DNA of 64,000 nucleotides from AP-15 sp963732095 (GCA_963732095.1 CAVSZA010000039.1:114894-178893), one strand, 5' to 3'; counted from the first letter of the stretch, positions 43,644 to 53,450 are shown. Translations and numbers: made by a program. The notes: generated by a model not told the origin, from the sequence alone.

Positions 43644-44816
43644 GTGTGGCGTCCCCAAAATAGGGTTACAAGATTTGGTGCTGATGATATATTGGCGTGG
43701 CGATTGGGGGGATTTGGTTATGGCGCGTCAAAAGATCGAGTTAGCTGCGGAAGAAGCTGAGGAGCTGAGCCGCCGGGTTCGCGCGACGACGGTATCGGTG
43801 CGTGATCGTCGGCGTGCTGAGATCATCGTGTTGAGTGCGCAAGGTCTAACCCAACAGCGCATCGCCGAGCAGCTGGGGATCTCACGCGTCGCGGTGAACC
43901 GCTGGGTGGGTCGCTTTGCGCTGCACCGGTTGGCGGGGTTGAGCGATCGTGCCGGGCGCGGGCGCAAGCCGTGGCTGCCCCAGGTCACGGTGCAGCAAGT
44001 GCTCGAGCAAGCGGTGACGCCGCCGCCCCATCTGGGGCGGTGGAGTTGCCGCACGATGGCCCGCGCCGCCGGGATCTCGCCGGCCAGCGTGCAGCGTCTG
44101 TGGGCGGCCAGTGATATCAAGCCGCATCTCTCACGCACCTTCAAACTGTCGAACGACAAGTGCTTTGAAGAGAAGTTCTGGGACGTCATCGGGCTGTATC
44201 TCAACCCGCCGGACAGGCGCTGGTCTTGTGCTGCGACGAGAAATCACAATGCCAGGCATTGGAGCGCACGCAACCGGGTTTGCCGCTGGGGATCGGCCAC
44301 ATTCGCACTAAGACCCACGATTACGTGCGACATGGCACGCTGACCCTGTTTGCCGCGCTCAACTATCTCGAGGGCAAGCTGATTACCCGCCTGGCGGCGC
44401 GCCACCGCCATCAGGAGTGGCTGGCCTTTCTCAAAACCATCGATGAAGAGACCCCGGGCGATCTCGCCATCCACATCATCGCCGACAATTACGCTACCCA
44501 TAAACATCCCGCGGTCACCCGATGGCTCGATCGCCACGCCCGCTTTCACATGCACTACACACCGACCTCGTCATCCTGGATGAATTTGGTCGAGCGCTTC
44601 TTCCGCGACCTCACCGAGTTCATCACCGAGAAGAGCTTCGCCTCGACCCGAGAACTGGCCGACGCCATCACCGCGTTTCTCGCCGCGCGCAACGAAAATC
44701 CCCAACGCTATGTTTGGAAAGCCAAAGGCGAAGACATCCTGCGCAAAATCGATGCTGCCAGACAAGCACTCGCCGCGCTCCAGCCAGTAAGTAACGCTAT
44801 TTTAGAGACGGCACAC
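43644..44816 (+). mobile_element. Complete IS630-family insertion sequence
   Basis: About 1.17 kb. Terminal inverted repeats are GTGTGGCGTCCCCAAAATAG at the left and, read inward from the right, GTGTGCCGTCTCTAAAATAG. TA dinucleotides flank both ends (43642-43643 and 44817-44818), as expected for IS630 target-site duplication. Confidence 0.85.
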
Positions 44817-44819
44817 TAG
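43720..44819 (+). pseudogene. IS630 transposase, one frameshift
   Basis: Two overlapping frames together give a full transposase of about 365 residues: an N-terminal HTH (GLTQQRIAEQLGISRVAVNR), then after a missing G near 44214 the catalytic DDE part (VLCCDEKSQ, HIIADNYATHKHPAV and SSSWMNLVERFFRDLTE). The stop TAG at 44817-44819 overlaps the right target TA. Either inactivated or misread by one base. Confidence 0.88.
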
Positions 44820-45138
44820 GAGGGCCTGGGCCGCATGCCCAAGGCCGCGCCTATCGCGACCTGGGCGGTGAGGACGGTAGCGATCCAAGCGCGGTCGAAT
44901 TTCGGCACATTGCCCTGGCTGGGATCTTCCGAAGGGGCAGCGACGGCAACCCGGGAAGCCCGCGAACCAGCGATGCGCCGCCGATTACCAGGTTGTTCCA
45001 GAAGCGTCGAGCCTAGGCAGCAGCGGGCCACTCGCCACATCCGTCGCGAGGACAGCATCGGGTCCGCCAAAAATCGACTGCACGGCGTTTGGGCGATCGG
45101 TATGACCGGCGCGGTTAATGAACTTTGTTGGGGCGGTA
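44820..45138. other. Intergenic, no recognisable gene
   Basis: No protein family recognised between the IS630 element and the terminase debris. Confidence 0.4.
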
Positions 45139-45190
45139 CCTTACAAAACCTGACATTGCGGCGGCGATCGCGAAAAGGCCAGTCTCTGCC
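45139..45190 (+). repeat. Inverted-repeat arm derived from a terminase gene, left
   Basis: 52 bases inverted and nearly identical (two mismatches) to 45673-45724. In the plus strand it encodes LTKPDIAAAIAKRPVSA, a piece of terminase small subunit. Confidence 0.7.
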
Positions 45191-45233
45191 GAATTAACCA
45201 TTTAGCTCTTGACATTTTCATAATATTGCTGTA

Positions 45234-45647
45234 TCAGTATATGCTTGAGGTAAGGCAGGGTTGGATTGGTGCACCGTCCCACAGGGGACTCCGAGTTGAA
45301 GCTCGATAACGGTGAGCTGGTGGTGGGGAGTTGCCGGTATAGGACGCATGGGCCGAAAAATCGAGGTATGGGTCGCCCTGGGGGGTCAACTTCATGTAGT
45401 CGGCGATGTTCGCGAAGGCGATCTTGCGCAATTCCCCGACCACCAGGTCGGCGGTCACCTCGGTGCGCTCGGCGCGCTCCGCCATGGCCTTTTCGATCGC
45501 TGCGGCAATGTGCGGTTTTGTCAGGTTTTCGTGGCCGATCACCCGCGCCGTTCTGGCGTTGTAGCCGGCCCGGATGGCCGCTTGCGCCGCATTCAGGTCG
45601 ATCGGGTACTCTTGGACGAACCGCGCCTGCTTGGGCGTCAACTTCAT
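45234..45647 (-). pseudogene. Phage terminase small subunit, 3' truncated
   Basis: The first 105 residues match the Terminase_2 family, which binds packaging sites: MKLTPKQARFVQEYPIDLNA, AQAAIRAGYNARTARVIG, NLTKPHIAAAIEKAMAERAE, VVGELRKIAFANIADYMKLT. From about residue 105 the sequence is unrelated. A prophage relic, with no other phage structural gene nearby. Confidence 0.65.
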
Positions 45648-45672
45648 TGGGGGATGTCAAGTGGCTAGATTT

Positions 45673-45724
45673 GGCAGAGACTGGCCTTTTCGCGATCGTC
45701 GCGGCAATGTCAGGTTTTGTAAGG
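45673..45724 (-). repeat. Inverted-repeat arm derived from a terminase gene, right
   Basis: The inverted partner of 45139-45190; on the minus strand it encodes LTKPDIAATIAKRPVSA. The two arms flank the terminase fragment, and this arm abuts the left end of the IS1634-type element. Confidence 0.7.
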
Positions 45725-45743
45725 TTCGACGAACTCGGGCCTT

Positions 45744-47685
45744 CCTTAAGCCGAACTTTGACTACTTTCTAACTGAAGCTGCTGAAAAGACCTGATATTC
45801 GTCGTATTTGCGGTCATGTATCCTATCGATTTTCGGTTGACAAGAGAGCCGTTTTATGATCATTACGGCGCATGTATGTGGCGGTCGTCCCTAACCGAGG
45901 CTCACCACCCGCCATCCTGCTGCGGGAGAGTTACCGCGAGGCCGGCAAGACCAAGAACCGAACCCTCGCCAACCTGTCGCGATGGCCCGCCGAGCGCATT
46001 GAGCAACTCCGCGCCGTACTGCGCGGCGACAAACTGCTACCCGCCGCTGAGGCGGTGGAAATCGTCCGCGCGCTGCCGCACGGCCATGTGCTCGCCGCAC
46101 TGGGCACGGCGCGCCGCCTCGCGCTCGACGCCGTGCTGCCCCGCCGGGCGCCGCAACGTCGGCGGGATTTGGCGCTGGCCCTGATCGTCGCCCGCCTGCT
46201 CGAGCCGGCAGCCAAGCTGGCGACCGCGCGGATGCTGGATTCCGCCACCGCCAGCCATTCGCTGGGCGAGATGCTGGGGCTCGGCAAGGTCGCCGCCAAG
46301 GAAGTCTATGCCGCGCTCGACTGGCTGGGCCGCGAGCAGCCGTTCATCGAAGCCCAGCTGGCCCGTCGCCACCTGCAGGATGGCGCGCTGCTGCTCTACG
46401 ACGTCACCTCGACCTATCTCGAAGGGCGGTGCTGCGAACTGGCGCAGCATGGCTACAGCCGCGACCACCGGAGTGACCGGCCGCAAATTGTCATCGGCCT
46501 GATGTGCACGGCCGACGGCTGCCCAGTAGCGGTCGAGGTGTTCGAAGGCAACACCGCCGATCCAGTAACCCTGTCGGCGCAGATCGACAAGCTGAAGCAG
46601 CGCTTCCAGCTGCAGCGCGTGGTGATGGTCGGCGACCGCGGACTACTGACCAGCGCGCGGATCGAGCAGACGCTGCGCCCGGCCGGTCTGGATTGGATCA
46701 CCGCGCTGCGGGCTCCGGCGATCAAGCAGCTCGCTGTCGCGGGCGGGCCGCTGCAGCCCTCGCTGTTCGATGACCGCGACATGGCGGAGATCACCAGCCC
46801 CGATTATCCCGGCGAACGCCTGGTGGTCTGCAAGAACCCGTTGCTCGCCGAAGAGCGGGACCGCAAACGCGCGGAGTTGTTGGCCGTCACCGAGAAGGAG
46901 CTGGCGCGCATCGCGGCCCGCGTGCAGCGGGCGCGCCGTCCGCTGCGCGGCGCCGCGGCGATCGGCCAGGCGGTCGGCGCGGTGCTGGGGCGGCGCCACA
47001 TGGCCAAGCATTTCCACATCAGCATCACCGACGATACCTTCAGCTTCGCCCAAACCCCCCTCAGCATCGCCGCCGAGGCCGCGCTCGACGGCATCTATGT
47101 GGTCCGCACCAATCTGCCAGCCACGCAGTCCGACGCCGCCGCGACAGTGCGCGCCTACAAAAATCTCAGCAGCGTCGAGCACGCCTTCCGCTCGCTGAAG
47201 ACTGTCGATCTCGAGCTGCGTCCGGTGTTTCATTGGACCGCGCCACGGGTCCGCGCGCACGTCTTGCTCTGCATGCTGGCCTATTATCTGCAATGGCACA
47301 TGCGCCGCAGCCTCGCCCCGATGCTGTTCGACGAGCCCGATCCGGCGGCGCGCGAGGCACAGCGCACCTCACCGGTGGCCAAGGCCGAGCCCTCACCGGC
47401 GGCGCAACGCAAGGCCACCCGCAAACGCACCGAGCCAGTAGATGGCGAACCGCTCCCGGTGCACAGCTTTCACACCCTGCTCGGCGATCTCGCCACGCTC
47501 ACCCGCAATGTCGTCCGCCTCGGGCGCGATCGCCTCACCGCCATCCTCGCCACCCCCACCCCCACACAGCACCGCGCCCTCGATCTGCTCGGCGTCACGC
47601 TTGCCGCGTAGACAGACCGACGCCACTCGCTGCAAATTATATCAATAGCTTACGATCGAAAGAGGGCAAAGTTCGGCTTAAGGCG
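45744..47685 (+). mobile_element. IS1634-type insertion sequence
   Basis: Perfect 17-bp terminal inverted repeats CCTTAAGCCGAACTTTG (45744-45760) and CAAAGTTCGGCTTAAGG (47669-47685) bracket an intact transposase gene. Total length about 1.94 kb. I could not identify a target-site duplication. Confidence 0.75.
45872..47611 (+). CDS. IS1634/IS4-superfamily transposase
   Basis: 579-residue intact transposase. RNase H-like catalytic segments: first Asp in ALLLYDVTSTYLEG near residue 173, second Asp in VVMVGDRGLLTSARIE near 255, and the C-terminal Glu in YKNLSSVEHAFRSLKTVDLE. A further conserved block follows (RAHVLLCMLAYYLQWHMRR). The frame shows no lesion, so this element may still be mobile. 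Confidence 0.88.
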   Translation: MYVAVVPNRGSPPAILLRESYREAGKTKNRTLANLSRWPAERIEQLRAVLRGDKLLPAAEAVEIVRALPHGHVLAALGTARRLALDAVLPRRAPQRRRDLALALIVARLLEPAAKLATARMLDSATASHSLGEMLGLGKVAAKEVYAALDWLGREQPFIEAQLARRHLQDGALLLYDVTSTYLEGRCCELAQHGYSRDHRSDRPQIVIGLMCTADGCPVAVEVFEGNTADPVTLSAQIDKLKQRFQLQRVVMVGDRGLLTSARIEQTLRPAGLDWITALRAPAIKQLAVAGGPLQPSLFDDRDMAEITSPDYPGERLVVCKNPLLAEERDRKRAELLAVTEKELARIAARVQRARRPLRGAAAIGQAVGAVLGRRHMAKHFHISITDDTFSFAQTPLSIAAEAALDGIYVVRTNLPATQSDAAATVRAYKNLSSVEHAFRSLKTVDLELRPVFHWTAPRVRAHVLLCMLAYYLQWHMRRSLAPMLFDEPDPAAREAQRTSPVAKAEPSPAAQRKATRKRTEPVDGEPLPVHSFHTLLGDLATLTRNVVRLGRDRLTAILATPTPTQHRALDLLGVTLAA

Positions 47686-48034
47686 AATGTCGCAGCCGGG
47701 CCCCATCTCCTGACCGACGGAAAACCGCCAAGGCTTCGGGCTCACCGTGCCGCTGCTGCGCTGGCGGAAGCCGACGACGTTATGGAATAAGGCCGGCCCA
47801 CTTCCGAAATTGGCACTGAAGAGGCCCGCAGTCGCGCCGGCAGAGGGTCTGCTCACTGAGGCAGTGCTGAGGCACGCGCGCGTTGTGCCGGCATCGTCCC
47901 CAACCGCGCTCGCGTCTTTGTCGGTGTGCACCGCCTTACCAAACGGAGCCAGCGGCCGGCTCGCGGCCAGGAGGTGGCAGGAAATGTGAAATGGGCGAGA
48001 GACCGACTCCGCAACCACCCCATAAGCGTGTTTT
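47686..48034. other. Intergenic, no recognisable gene
   Basis: No gene recognised between the IS right end and the convergent dinB gene. Confidence 0.4.
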
Positions 48035-48058
48035 CCTGTGACCGATGGTGGTCACAGG
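48035..48058. terminator. Hairpin at the dinB stop
   Basis: Perfect 9-bp stem CCTGTGACC / GGTCACAGG with loop GATGGT, overlapping the dinB stop codon. It could end dinB transcription or block read-through from the IS side. Confidence 0.4.
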
Positions 48059-49299
48059 TCCTTTTCGGCGAGTTTGCGAAACTCGTCGGGCACGGAACGG
48101 GAAATCCCCAGCGCCACCGACGCATATCCGATAGCATCCCATCCGAAGCGATCGCGGATCCTATCGACAGCGCAGTCGGCCGCCCAACGCGCCATGCCTT
48201 TCCTGGTGCCGAGGCGGCGCGCTTCATCCTTAAGTCCAAGCGGGAGTTCCAGCTGCACATCCCGTTGCTCCTCGAGATGTGACACGGAGATCGCTAGGAG
48301 CGAGATGGTCTTCTCGTCGGAGTGATCCGCGAGGACCGCGCGCACCAACTCATCGGCGATCTCAGCAAGGGTAACAGTCGCGGAGATTGGCGCACCGAGC
48401 ATTACCGATCGCGTGGCTGACTTCAGGTTGGCAAAGCGAACGCGGACCGTCACGGTTCGACCAGGCCTGGACTTGGCCCGGAGGCGAGAGCCGATTCTGT
48501 CTGCAAGATGCAGCAGGGTGGGTCGGAAAACTCGCTCTTCGGCAGGTTTCCTGCCGATCGCCGACTGTGCTCCTACCGATCCGGCCCGTCGGTGAGTCTC
48601 GATCTCCCGTGGATCGCGGTTCCACGCCAGCGCTGCAAGTTTCTCGCCCGCCGCGGGACCGAGCAACCGCTCCAGCGACCATCCCGGTGCCTTTGCCAGC
48701 TGCCCGATCGTAAGCACACCAATCTCGGCCAGACGCGCCCGGGTGACCGGGCCCACTCCCCACATCAGCTCGACAGGCAGGTGGTGAAGGAATTCCAGTT
48801 CGGTGTCGGGATCAACAACCACCAGCCCGTCGGGCTTGGCGACTTGCGAGGCAATTTTCGCCAGGTGCTTGGTGCGCGCCACGCCGACCGAGATCGGAAG
48901 GCCAAGCTCCGCCCGCACGCGGTGCCGGATGGCCCTTGCAATTTCGGCAGGCGGGCCGAAGAGATGGGTGCACCCCGCGACGTCGGCAAAGGCCTCGTCG
49001 ATGGAGATGCGCTCGACGAGGGGCGTGAAATCGTTAACCACCTTAATGGCGGCATCGCCCAGCCGCTGGTAGTCCTTGAAATGGCCGTTGACAAAGGTGA
49101 GTTGCGGACAGAGGTCGCGCGCCTGCCGTCCCGGCATGCCGCCGCGCACCCCGAAGGCCTTGGCTTCGTACGAAGCGGCAAGCACAACCCCACCCCCGAC
49201 GGCGATGGGCTTGCCGCGCAACGAAGGGTCGAGCAGCTGCTCGACCGAGGCATAGAAGGCATCCAGGTCTGCATGGAGGATGGTGGCTGTCGTTTCCAT
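48052..49299 (-). CDS. dinB: DNA polymerase IV (DinB)
   Basis: 415-residue Y-family translesion polymerase. Palm catalytic acids are visible in ILHADLDAFYASVEQ (first Asp) and ERISIDEAFADVAG (Asp-Glu). The helix-hairpin-helix region LMWGVGPVTRARLAEIGVLT follows, then the little-finger domain. Near the end, VQLELPLGL resembles a beta-clamp-binding motif (QxxLPL). A LexA box lies 42 bases upstream, so it is probably SOS-induced. Confidence 0.95.
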   Translation of the reverse strand: METTATILHADLDAFYASVEQLLDPSLRGKPIAVGGGVVLAASYEAKAFGVRGGMPGRQARDLCPQLTFVNGHFKDYQRLGDAAIKVVNDFTPLVERISIDEAFADVAGCTHLFGPPAEIARAIRHRVRAELGLPISVGVARTKHLAKIASQVAKPDGLVVVDPDTELEFLHHLPVELMWGVGPVTRARLAEIGVLTIGQLAKAPGWSLERLLGPAAGEKLAALAWNRDPREIETHRRAGSVGAQSAIGRKPAEERVFRPTLLHLADRIGSRLRAKSRPGRTVTVRVRFANLKSATRSVMLGAPISATVTLAEIADELVRAVLADHSDEKTISLLAISVSHLEEQRDVQLELPLGLKDEARRLGTRKGMARWAADCAVDRIRDRFGWDAIGYASVALGISRSVPDEFRKLAEKDL

Positions 49300-49721
49300 C
49301 CCGACCGTTCACCTGTGACGTTTCGAGAAGGTTCTCTCCGGAACATAATGAGAACGCGTGTTGGCGGCTGTCAAGCCGAGCGCGGCGCGCGTTTGCTGGC
49401 TGACGCCCGGCGCGCGCTGGTCGCGTGGGCCAGAGTGAGTTTCGTAAGAACTCGCCTACAAGAACCTCTGCCTCACCGAACATCCGCCAACTCGTGGTCG
49501 ACCATTACATTCTCCGGTGATTCCGCGGAGTTTATTATGTCCTTTGCTCGCTAACGACACCGTTTCACCTTTTTCTTAAAGCCGATGTCACGCTAGTTGG
49601 CGCTTTCGTCGAATGGTGGTGTGCCGGTCAACCCTTCGGTCGCAAGCATCTGTTGCTCTATCGACTTTGGTGCAGGATTGTAGGAGCGCCAGCGAACCCG
49701 AGACGGCGAGCGCCGGATGCT
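49300..49721. other. dinB promoter region and intergenic space
   Basis: Contains the LexA box; otherwise no gene recognised up to the deaminase-like gene. Confidence 0.45.
49341..49355 (-). promoter_or_regulatory. LexA operator (SOS box) of dinB
   Basis: On the minus strand GTTCTCATTATGTTC fits the alphaproteobacterial LexA box GTTC-N7-GTTC exactly. It is 42 bases upstream of the dinB start, where it would overlap the promoter. Confidence 0.8.
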
Positions 49722-51065
49722 ATGAACCTGTTCAAGACGCTCCAAGTGCCAGAAGTGCAGCGCTATTGGATCAGGCAGGCTCGCGTTCCGATCTGCTTCT
49801 TGTCCGGCGGGCCGAAAACCGCTGTTGATCGCGACGGCGCGACACTTATTGACCTCCTCGTCGACAATGAGAGGATCGCTGCGATCGAACCAGCAGGGGT
49901 GGCGGCATCCGCCGACTTGCCAGCCATTGATCTCGAAGCGCACCACGTCTGGCCGACCCTCATCGACATGCACGCGCATCTCGACAAGGGTCACATTGTG
50001 ACCCGCACCGAAAATCCGGATGGTTCGTTCGCCGGAGCGCTAAAGTCAACCGCCGAAGACCGGAGCCATCGCTGGACCGCCGAGGACGTCAAACGGCGCA
50101 TGGAGTTCGGATTGCGCTGCGCTTATGTCCACGGGGTCGCGGCAATCCGCACGCATCTCGATTCGCCGGAACTGAGCCACGCGCAGCGGAGCTGGGCAGT
50201 GTTTCGCGAGGTACGGTCCGAGTGGGCGGACCGCATCCTGCTGCAGGCCGTCGCGCTGGTACCGATCGATGCGTTCCGATCCCCCTACGGTGAGGAACTC
50301 GCCGATATCGTGGCCGCTTCGGGCGGCATTCTCGGCGGCGTGACGCGTGCTGTTCGGGGCGTTCACGGACGGCTGCTCGACGATATCGACCCGCTTCTGG
50401 ATACGTTCCTTCGCCTTGCCTCAGAACGGGGTCTCGACGTCGATCTGCATGTAGACGAGAGCGGCGACCCCGCGGCGACCGCGCTCGCGCATGTCGCCGC
50501 TGCAGTGCTGCGCAACCGATTCAGGGGCCGCGTGGTGTGCGGCCATTGCTGCAGCCTGGCAGTGCAGCCAGAAGAGCAAATACGCCGGACCCTCGACCTC
50601 TGCGCCGAGGCGGGCATCGCGATAGTGACGCTGCCAACGGTCAATCTTTATCTGCAGGATCGGAGCGATGGGCGGACGCCACGTTGGCGCGGCGTCGCGC
50701 CCGTCCACGAAATGCGCCACCGCGGCATACCAGTCGCGATCGCGGGTGACAATTGCCGCGATCCGTTCCATGCCTATGGCGATCATGACATGGTGGACAC
50801 CTTCCGTCAGGCCGTACGAATTTTGCACCTCGATCATCCATTCGGCGATGCAGCTGCGATGGCGGGTCCGGTGCCTCAGGCGATCATCCAGGCGGGGCAG
50901 CTTGGGACGATCGCCAAAGGCGGTCCAGCGCGGTTCATCCTTTTTAATGCGCGCACCCTCAACGAGCTGATGTGCCGCCCGCAAGCTGATCGCTTGGTCA
51001 TCGACCGCGGACGGCGGGTATCGGCCGAATTGCCGGATTATTGCGACCTCGATGGCGTCTGGTAG
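49722..51065 (+). CDS. Cytosine-deaminase-like amidohydrolase
   Basis: 447-residue metal-dependent hydrolase. The metal-binding DMHAHLDKGHIV (HxHLDK is typical of the cytosine deaminase/isoguanine branch) is near residue 90; later ligands occur in DLHVDESGD and VCGHCCSLA, and the catalytic Asp is in AIAGDNCRDPFHAYGDHDM. ATG at 49722 chosen over frame extension upstream. Substrate could be cytosine, isoguanine, N-carbamoyl or triazine-like compounds. Confidence 0.88.
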   Translation: MNLFKTLQVPEVQRYWIRQARVPICFLSGGPKTAVDRDGATLIDLLVDNERIAAIEPAGVAASADLPAIDLEAHHVWPTLIDMHAHLDKGHIVTRTENPDGSFAGALKSTAEDRSHRWTAEDVKRRMEFGLRCAYVHGVAAIRTHLDSPELSHAQRSWAVFREVRSEWADRILLQAVALVPIDAFRSPYGEELADIVAASGGILGGVTRAVRGVHGRLLDDIDPLLDTFLRLASERGLDVDLHVDESGDPAATALAHVAAAVLRNRFRGRVVCGHCCSLAVQPEEQIRRTLDLCAEAGIAIVTLPTVNLYLQDRSDGRTPRWRGVAPVHEMRHRGIPVAIAGDNCRDPFHAYGDHDMVDTFRQAVRILHLDHPFGDAAAMAGPVPQAIIQAGQLGTIAKGGPARFILFNARTLNELMCRPQADRLVIDRGRRVSAELPDYCDLDGVW

Positions 51066-51675
51066 CCCGGATAGTACATGAGAGATAGCATCGTGGCGCT
51101 GCGCCAATACCAACAACGACGCATTGCAATATCCGACTCCGGTCGTAACGGGTTGGGCAGGTTCCTTCACCGGTGTGGTCGTGCTCCGATCCGTTACTGT
51201 AATAGATCTGTTTCGCGCCAGTGTAATGCCGGCCCAAAATTGAACTCGAAATCACCCGGTTCGCTAAACACCGAGCTGACACTGCGGGCATATCAATTCA
51301 CCACTCCATAGCAACTTCAGCCTGCTGACACCGGTCGTGGCCAGCTCCGGGTGCTTCGACGCGGGTGAAGCCGGCATCTGGCATGGGTCTAACCTCCGGT
51401 TATGTGCAGGTTTCGGACGCCGGCAGTGACGAGCCCTCGACGCGCTCGGGCGGCCCGCGTCTAAAAAGCGCCAAGGCACGAAATCGCTATCATCGGCGAG
51501 CCTGGAAAGGTCTATTTCGGGTTGTTCTCTATACGACGCGGTTACTGCGGAAAGTGACCTGGCGCGACACGGAGTGTGCCCGGGGTCTAGTTTGAAGACA
51601 CTAGGTCACGAAGAAACCGGCTTGCGCATTTGAGCAACTACGACTTTCCTACCGGCGACGGCCCTTTTTGGCTCA
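51066..51675. other. Intergenic, no recognisable gene
   Basis: 610 bases between the deaminase-like gene and pobA with no recognisable protein; it may hold the pobA promoter. No pobR-like regulator is present. Confidence 0.45.
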
Positions 51676-52869
51676 ATGGACATGAAGATGGCAACGCGAA
51701 CGCAAGTGGCTATCATCGGCGGGGGTCCCGCCGGCTTGCTTTTGTCCCATATGCTCCATCGAGACCGCATCGACAGCATTGTACTGGAACGGCAGAGCCG
51801 TACTCATGTGCTGGGGAGAATTCGGGCGGGCGTGCTGGAGGCCGGCACGGTCGAGCTCCTGCGTGAAGTCGGATTGGGTGCGCGGATGGATCGCGAGGGG
51901 CATCCCCATAACGGTTCGGCGATCGCGTGGGAAGGGCGGCCACGTTTCTTCATCGACACTAAGAAATTTACCGGCAAAGCAATGATGGCTTATGGCCAGA
52001 CAGCAATCACTGAAGATCTCTATGCCGCTCGTGATGCGGCCGGCGGACAGATTATCGACGAAGCCGGCAACGTCCGAATGCAGGAACTCACTTCCGGCCA
52101 CCCATATTTGACCTACGAGAAGGAAGGATCAGTCCGACGGATCGACTGCGATTATGTCGCCGGTTGCGACGGCTATCACGGCGTTAGCAGGTCATCGATC
52201 CCCACCTCGGTGCTAAGGACATATGAAAAGAGCTATCCGTTCGGATGGCTTGGCATGATATCGGAGACGCCGCCGTTCCCGGACCTTTGTTATTGCTATC
52301 ACCGCCGCGGGTTTGCACTTGCGTCCATGCGCAAACCGATGCTGAGCCGATACTACATTCAGTGCGACCTCGAAGCGAGGTTGGAAGACTGGCCGGACGA
52401 CCGCTTCTGGCAGGAATTCAGGGCGCGGTGTTCCAAAGACATGGCCGACAGTATCGTCACCGGCCCCTCGATCGAAAAATCCATTGCGCCCTTGCGCAGC
52501 TTCGTTGCCGAGCCGATGCGTTATGGCCACCTGTTTCTTGCCGGCGATGCCGCCCACATCGTCCCGCCGACAGGGGCGAAAGGTCTTAACCTCGCGGTCT
52601 CAGACGTGTTTTATCTGTCCCGAGCGCTGGCCGAGACTTACCGCACAGGCAGAACGCATTACCTCGATTGCTATTCGGACATGGCGATGCGTCGGGTCTG
52701 GGGCGCTGCGCGCATGTCCTGGTGGCTGACAATGCTCTTGCACCGTTTTCCCGCTGAGACAGCCTTCGAAGAACAGATGCGGGTTAATCAATTCGACTAT
52801 CTGCACGCCTCCGAGCACGCCCAAGCGTCGTTAGCTGAACAGTACGTCGGGTTGCCATTTGAGGCATGA
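51676..52869 (+). CDS. pobA: 4-hydroxybenzoate 3-monooxygenase
   Basis: About 397-residue class A flavoprotein that converts 4-hydroxybenzoate to protocatechuate with NADPH and O2. FAD motifs: GGGPAGLLLSHMLHRD near the N-terminus, CDYVAGCDGYHGVSR and the C-terminal LFLAGDAAHIVPPTGAKGLN. Family segments GRIRAGVLEAGTVELLRE and the active-site YHRRGFALASMRKP support PobA over other phenol hydroxylases. Several Met codons (51676, 51682, 51688) could be the start. The beta-ketoadipate genes are not in the window. Confidence 0.9.
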   Translation: MDMKMATRTQVAIIGGGPAGLLLSHMLHRDRIDSIVLERQSRTHVLGRIRAGVLEAGTVELLREVGLGARMDREGHPHNGSAIAWEGRPRFFIDTKKFTGKAMMAYGQTAITEDLYAARDAAGGQIIDEAGNVRMQELTSGHPYLTYEKEGSVRRIDCDYVAGCDGYHGVSRSSIPTSVLRTYEKSYPFGWLGMISETPPFPDLCYCYHRRGFALASMRKPMLSRYYIQCDLEARLEDWPDDRFWQEFRARCSKDMADSIVTGPSIEKSIAPLRSFVAEPMRYGHLFLAGDAAHIVPPTGAKGLNLAVSDVFYLSRALAETYRTGRTHYLDCYSDMAMRRVWGAARMSWWLTMLLHRFPAETAFEEQMRVNQFDYLHASEHAQASLAEQYVGLPFEA

Positions 52870-52915
52870 TCGGAGAGTACTTTATTTGGAATTATTGTCA
52901 TGGAATGGACGGCGA

Positions 52916-53094
52916 ATGTCGCCAATAGCGCTCATCTCGATTGCGCAGGACGCGGGGGATTTTGCCGTGGCGCTCCGACATGCCCGGGACCTATTGACCC
53001 TCAATCCTGCGGACACGCGGCTCCGCTCGCTGGTGTCGGATCCGACGCCGTCGGCCAACTCGCGAACCAGACTCCAGCCGGGCCGCTCCACTGA
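52916..53094 (+). pseudogene. TPR-type protein, C-terminal remnant
   Basis: Reads LISIAQDAGDFAVALRHARD then LLTLNPADTRLRSLVSD, one tetratricopeptide-like repeat at the end of a longer protein; the rest is missing. Confidence 0.3.
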
Positions 53095-53175
53095 CCACCC
53101 TAATCTCGTTGCAGCGCCGGTAGTCGCTACGGCGGGAGGTTCTAACCCACCCCCGCCATGTTTCCCCGATCATGT

Positions 53176-53400
53176 TCAATCCCGGGGCCGCAATTCCACA
53201 TCGAGCGAGGCCTTGCCCCGCGCTCCGCATCTTTGGCAACGCAGCTGCCGTTCGAGCGACATCAGCCGCATGTAGCCCGGCCGCCCCTGCAGCAGCGCCG
53301 CGTTTGGAATGATCGCCTTGTGCCCGCAGGCATGGCAGCTGGCGCGCACAAAATGGACGACGCGCAGGTCCTCGAGGCGGAAGGCGTAGCGCGGTGGCAC
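53176..53400 (-). CDS. Small zinc-ribbon protein
   Basis: About 74 residues with two CxxC pairs: RASCHACGHKA and LRCQRCGARG, between which lies AALLQGRPGYMRLMSLERQ. This is a treble-clef or zinc-ribbon-like arrangement. The GTG at 53400 is the likely start. Divergent from the Y-family polymerase gene; a regulatory link is possible but unproven. Confidence 0.5.
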   Translation of the reverse strand: MPPRYAFRLEDLRVVHFVRASCHACGHKAIIPNAALLQGRPGYMRLMSLERQLRCQRCGARGKASLDVELRPRD

Positions 53401-53450
53401 GGTGTCCGGGCTTCTTGATTCTGCCTGCCGCCTATCGTATAGAACGAAAG

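Noticed and set aside
44214..44226. Programmed ribosomal frameshift in the IS630 transposase
   Set aside because: No slippery A or T run is present; a missing G within GACAGG(G)CGC explains the break more simply.
48508..49554. Plus-strand frame of 348 residues
   Set aside because: Antisense to dinB, whose catalytic motifs are intact.
53128..53160. Ninth copy of the tRNA-like repeat (GGTTCTAACCCACC)
   Set aside because: Only a short T-arm resemblance; it lacks GGGACC, the acceptor block and the tail.
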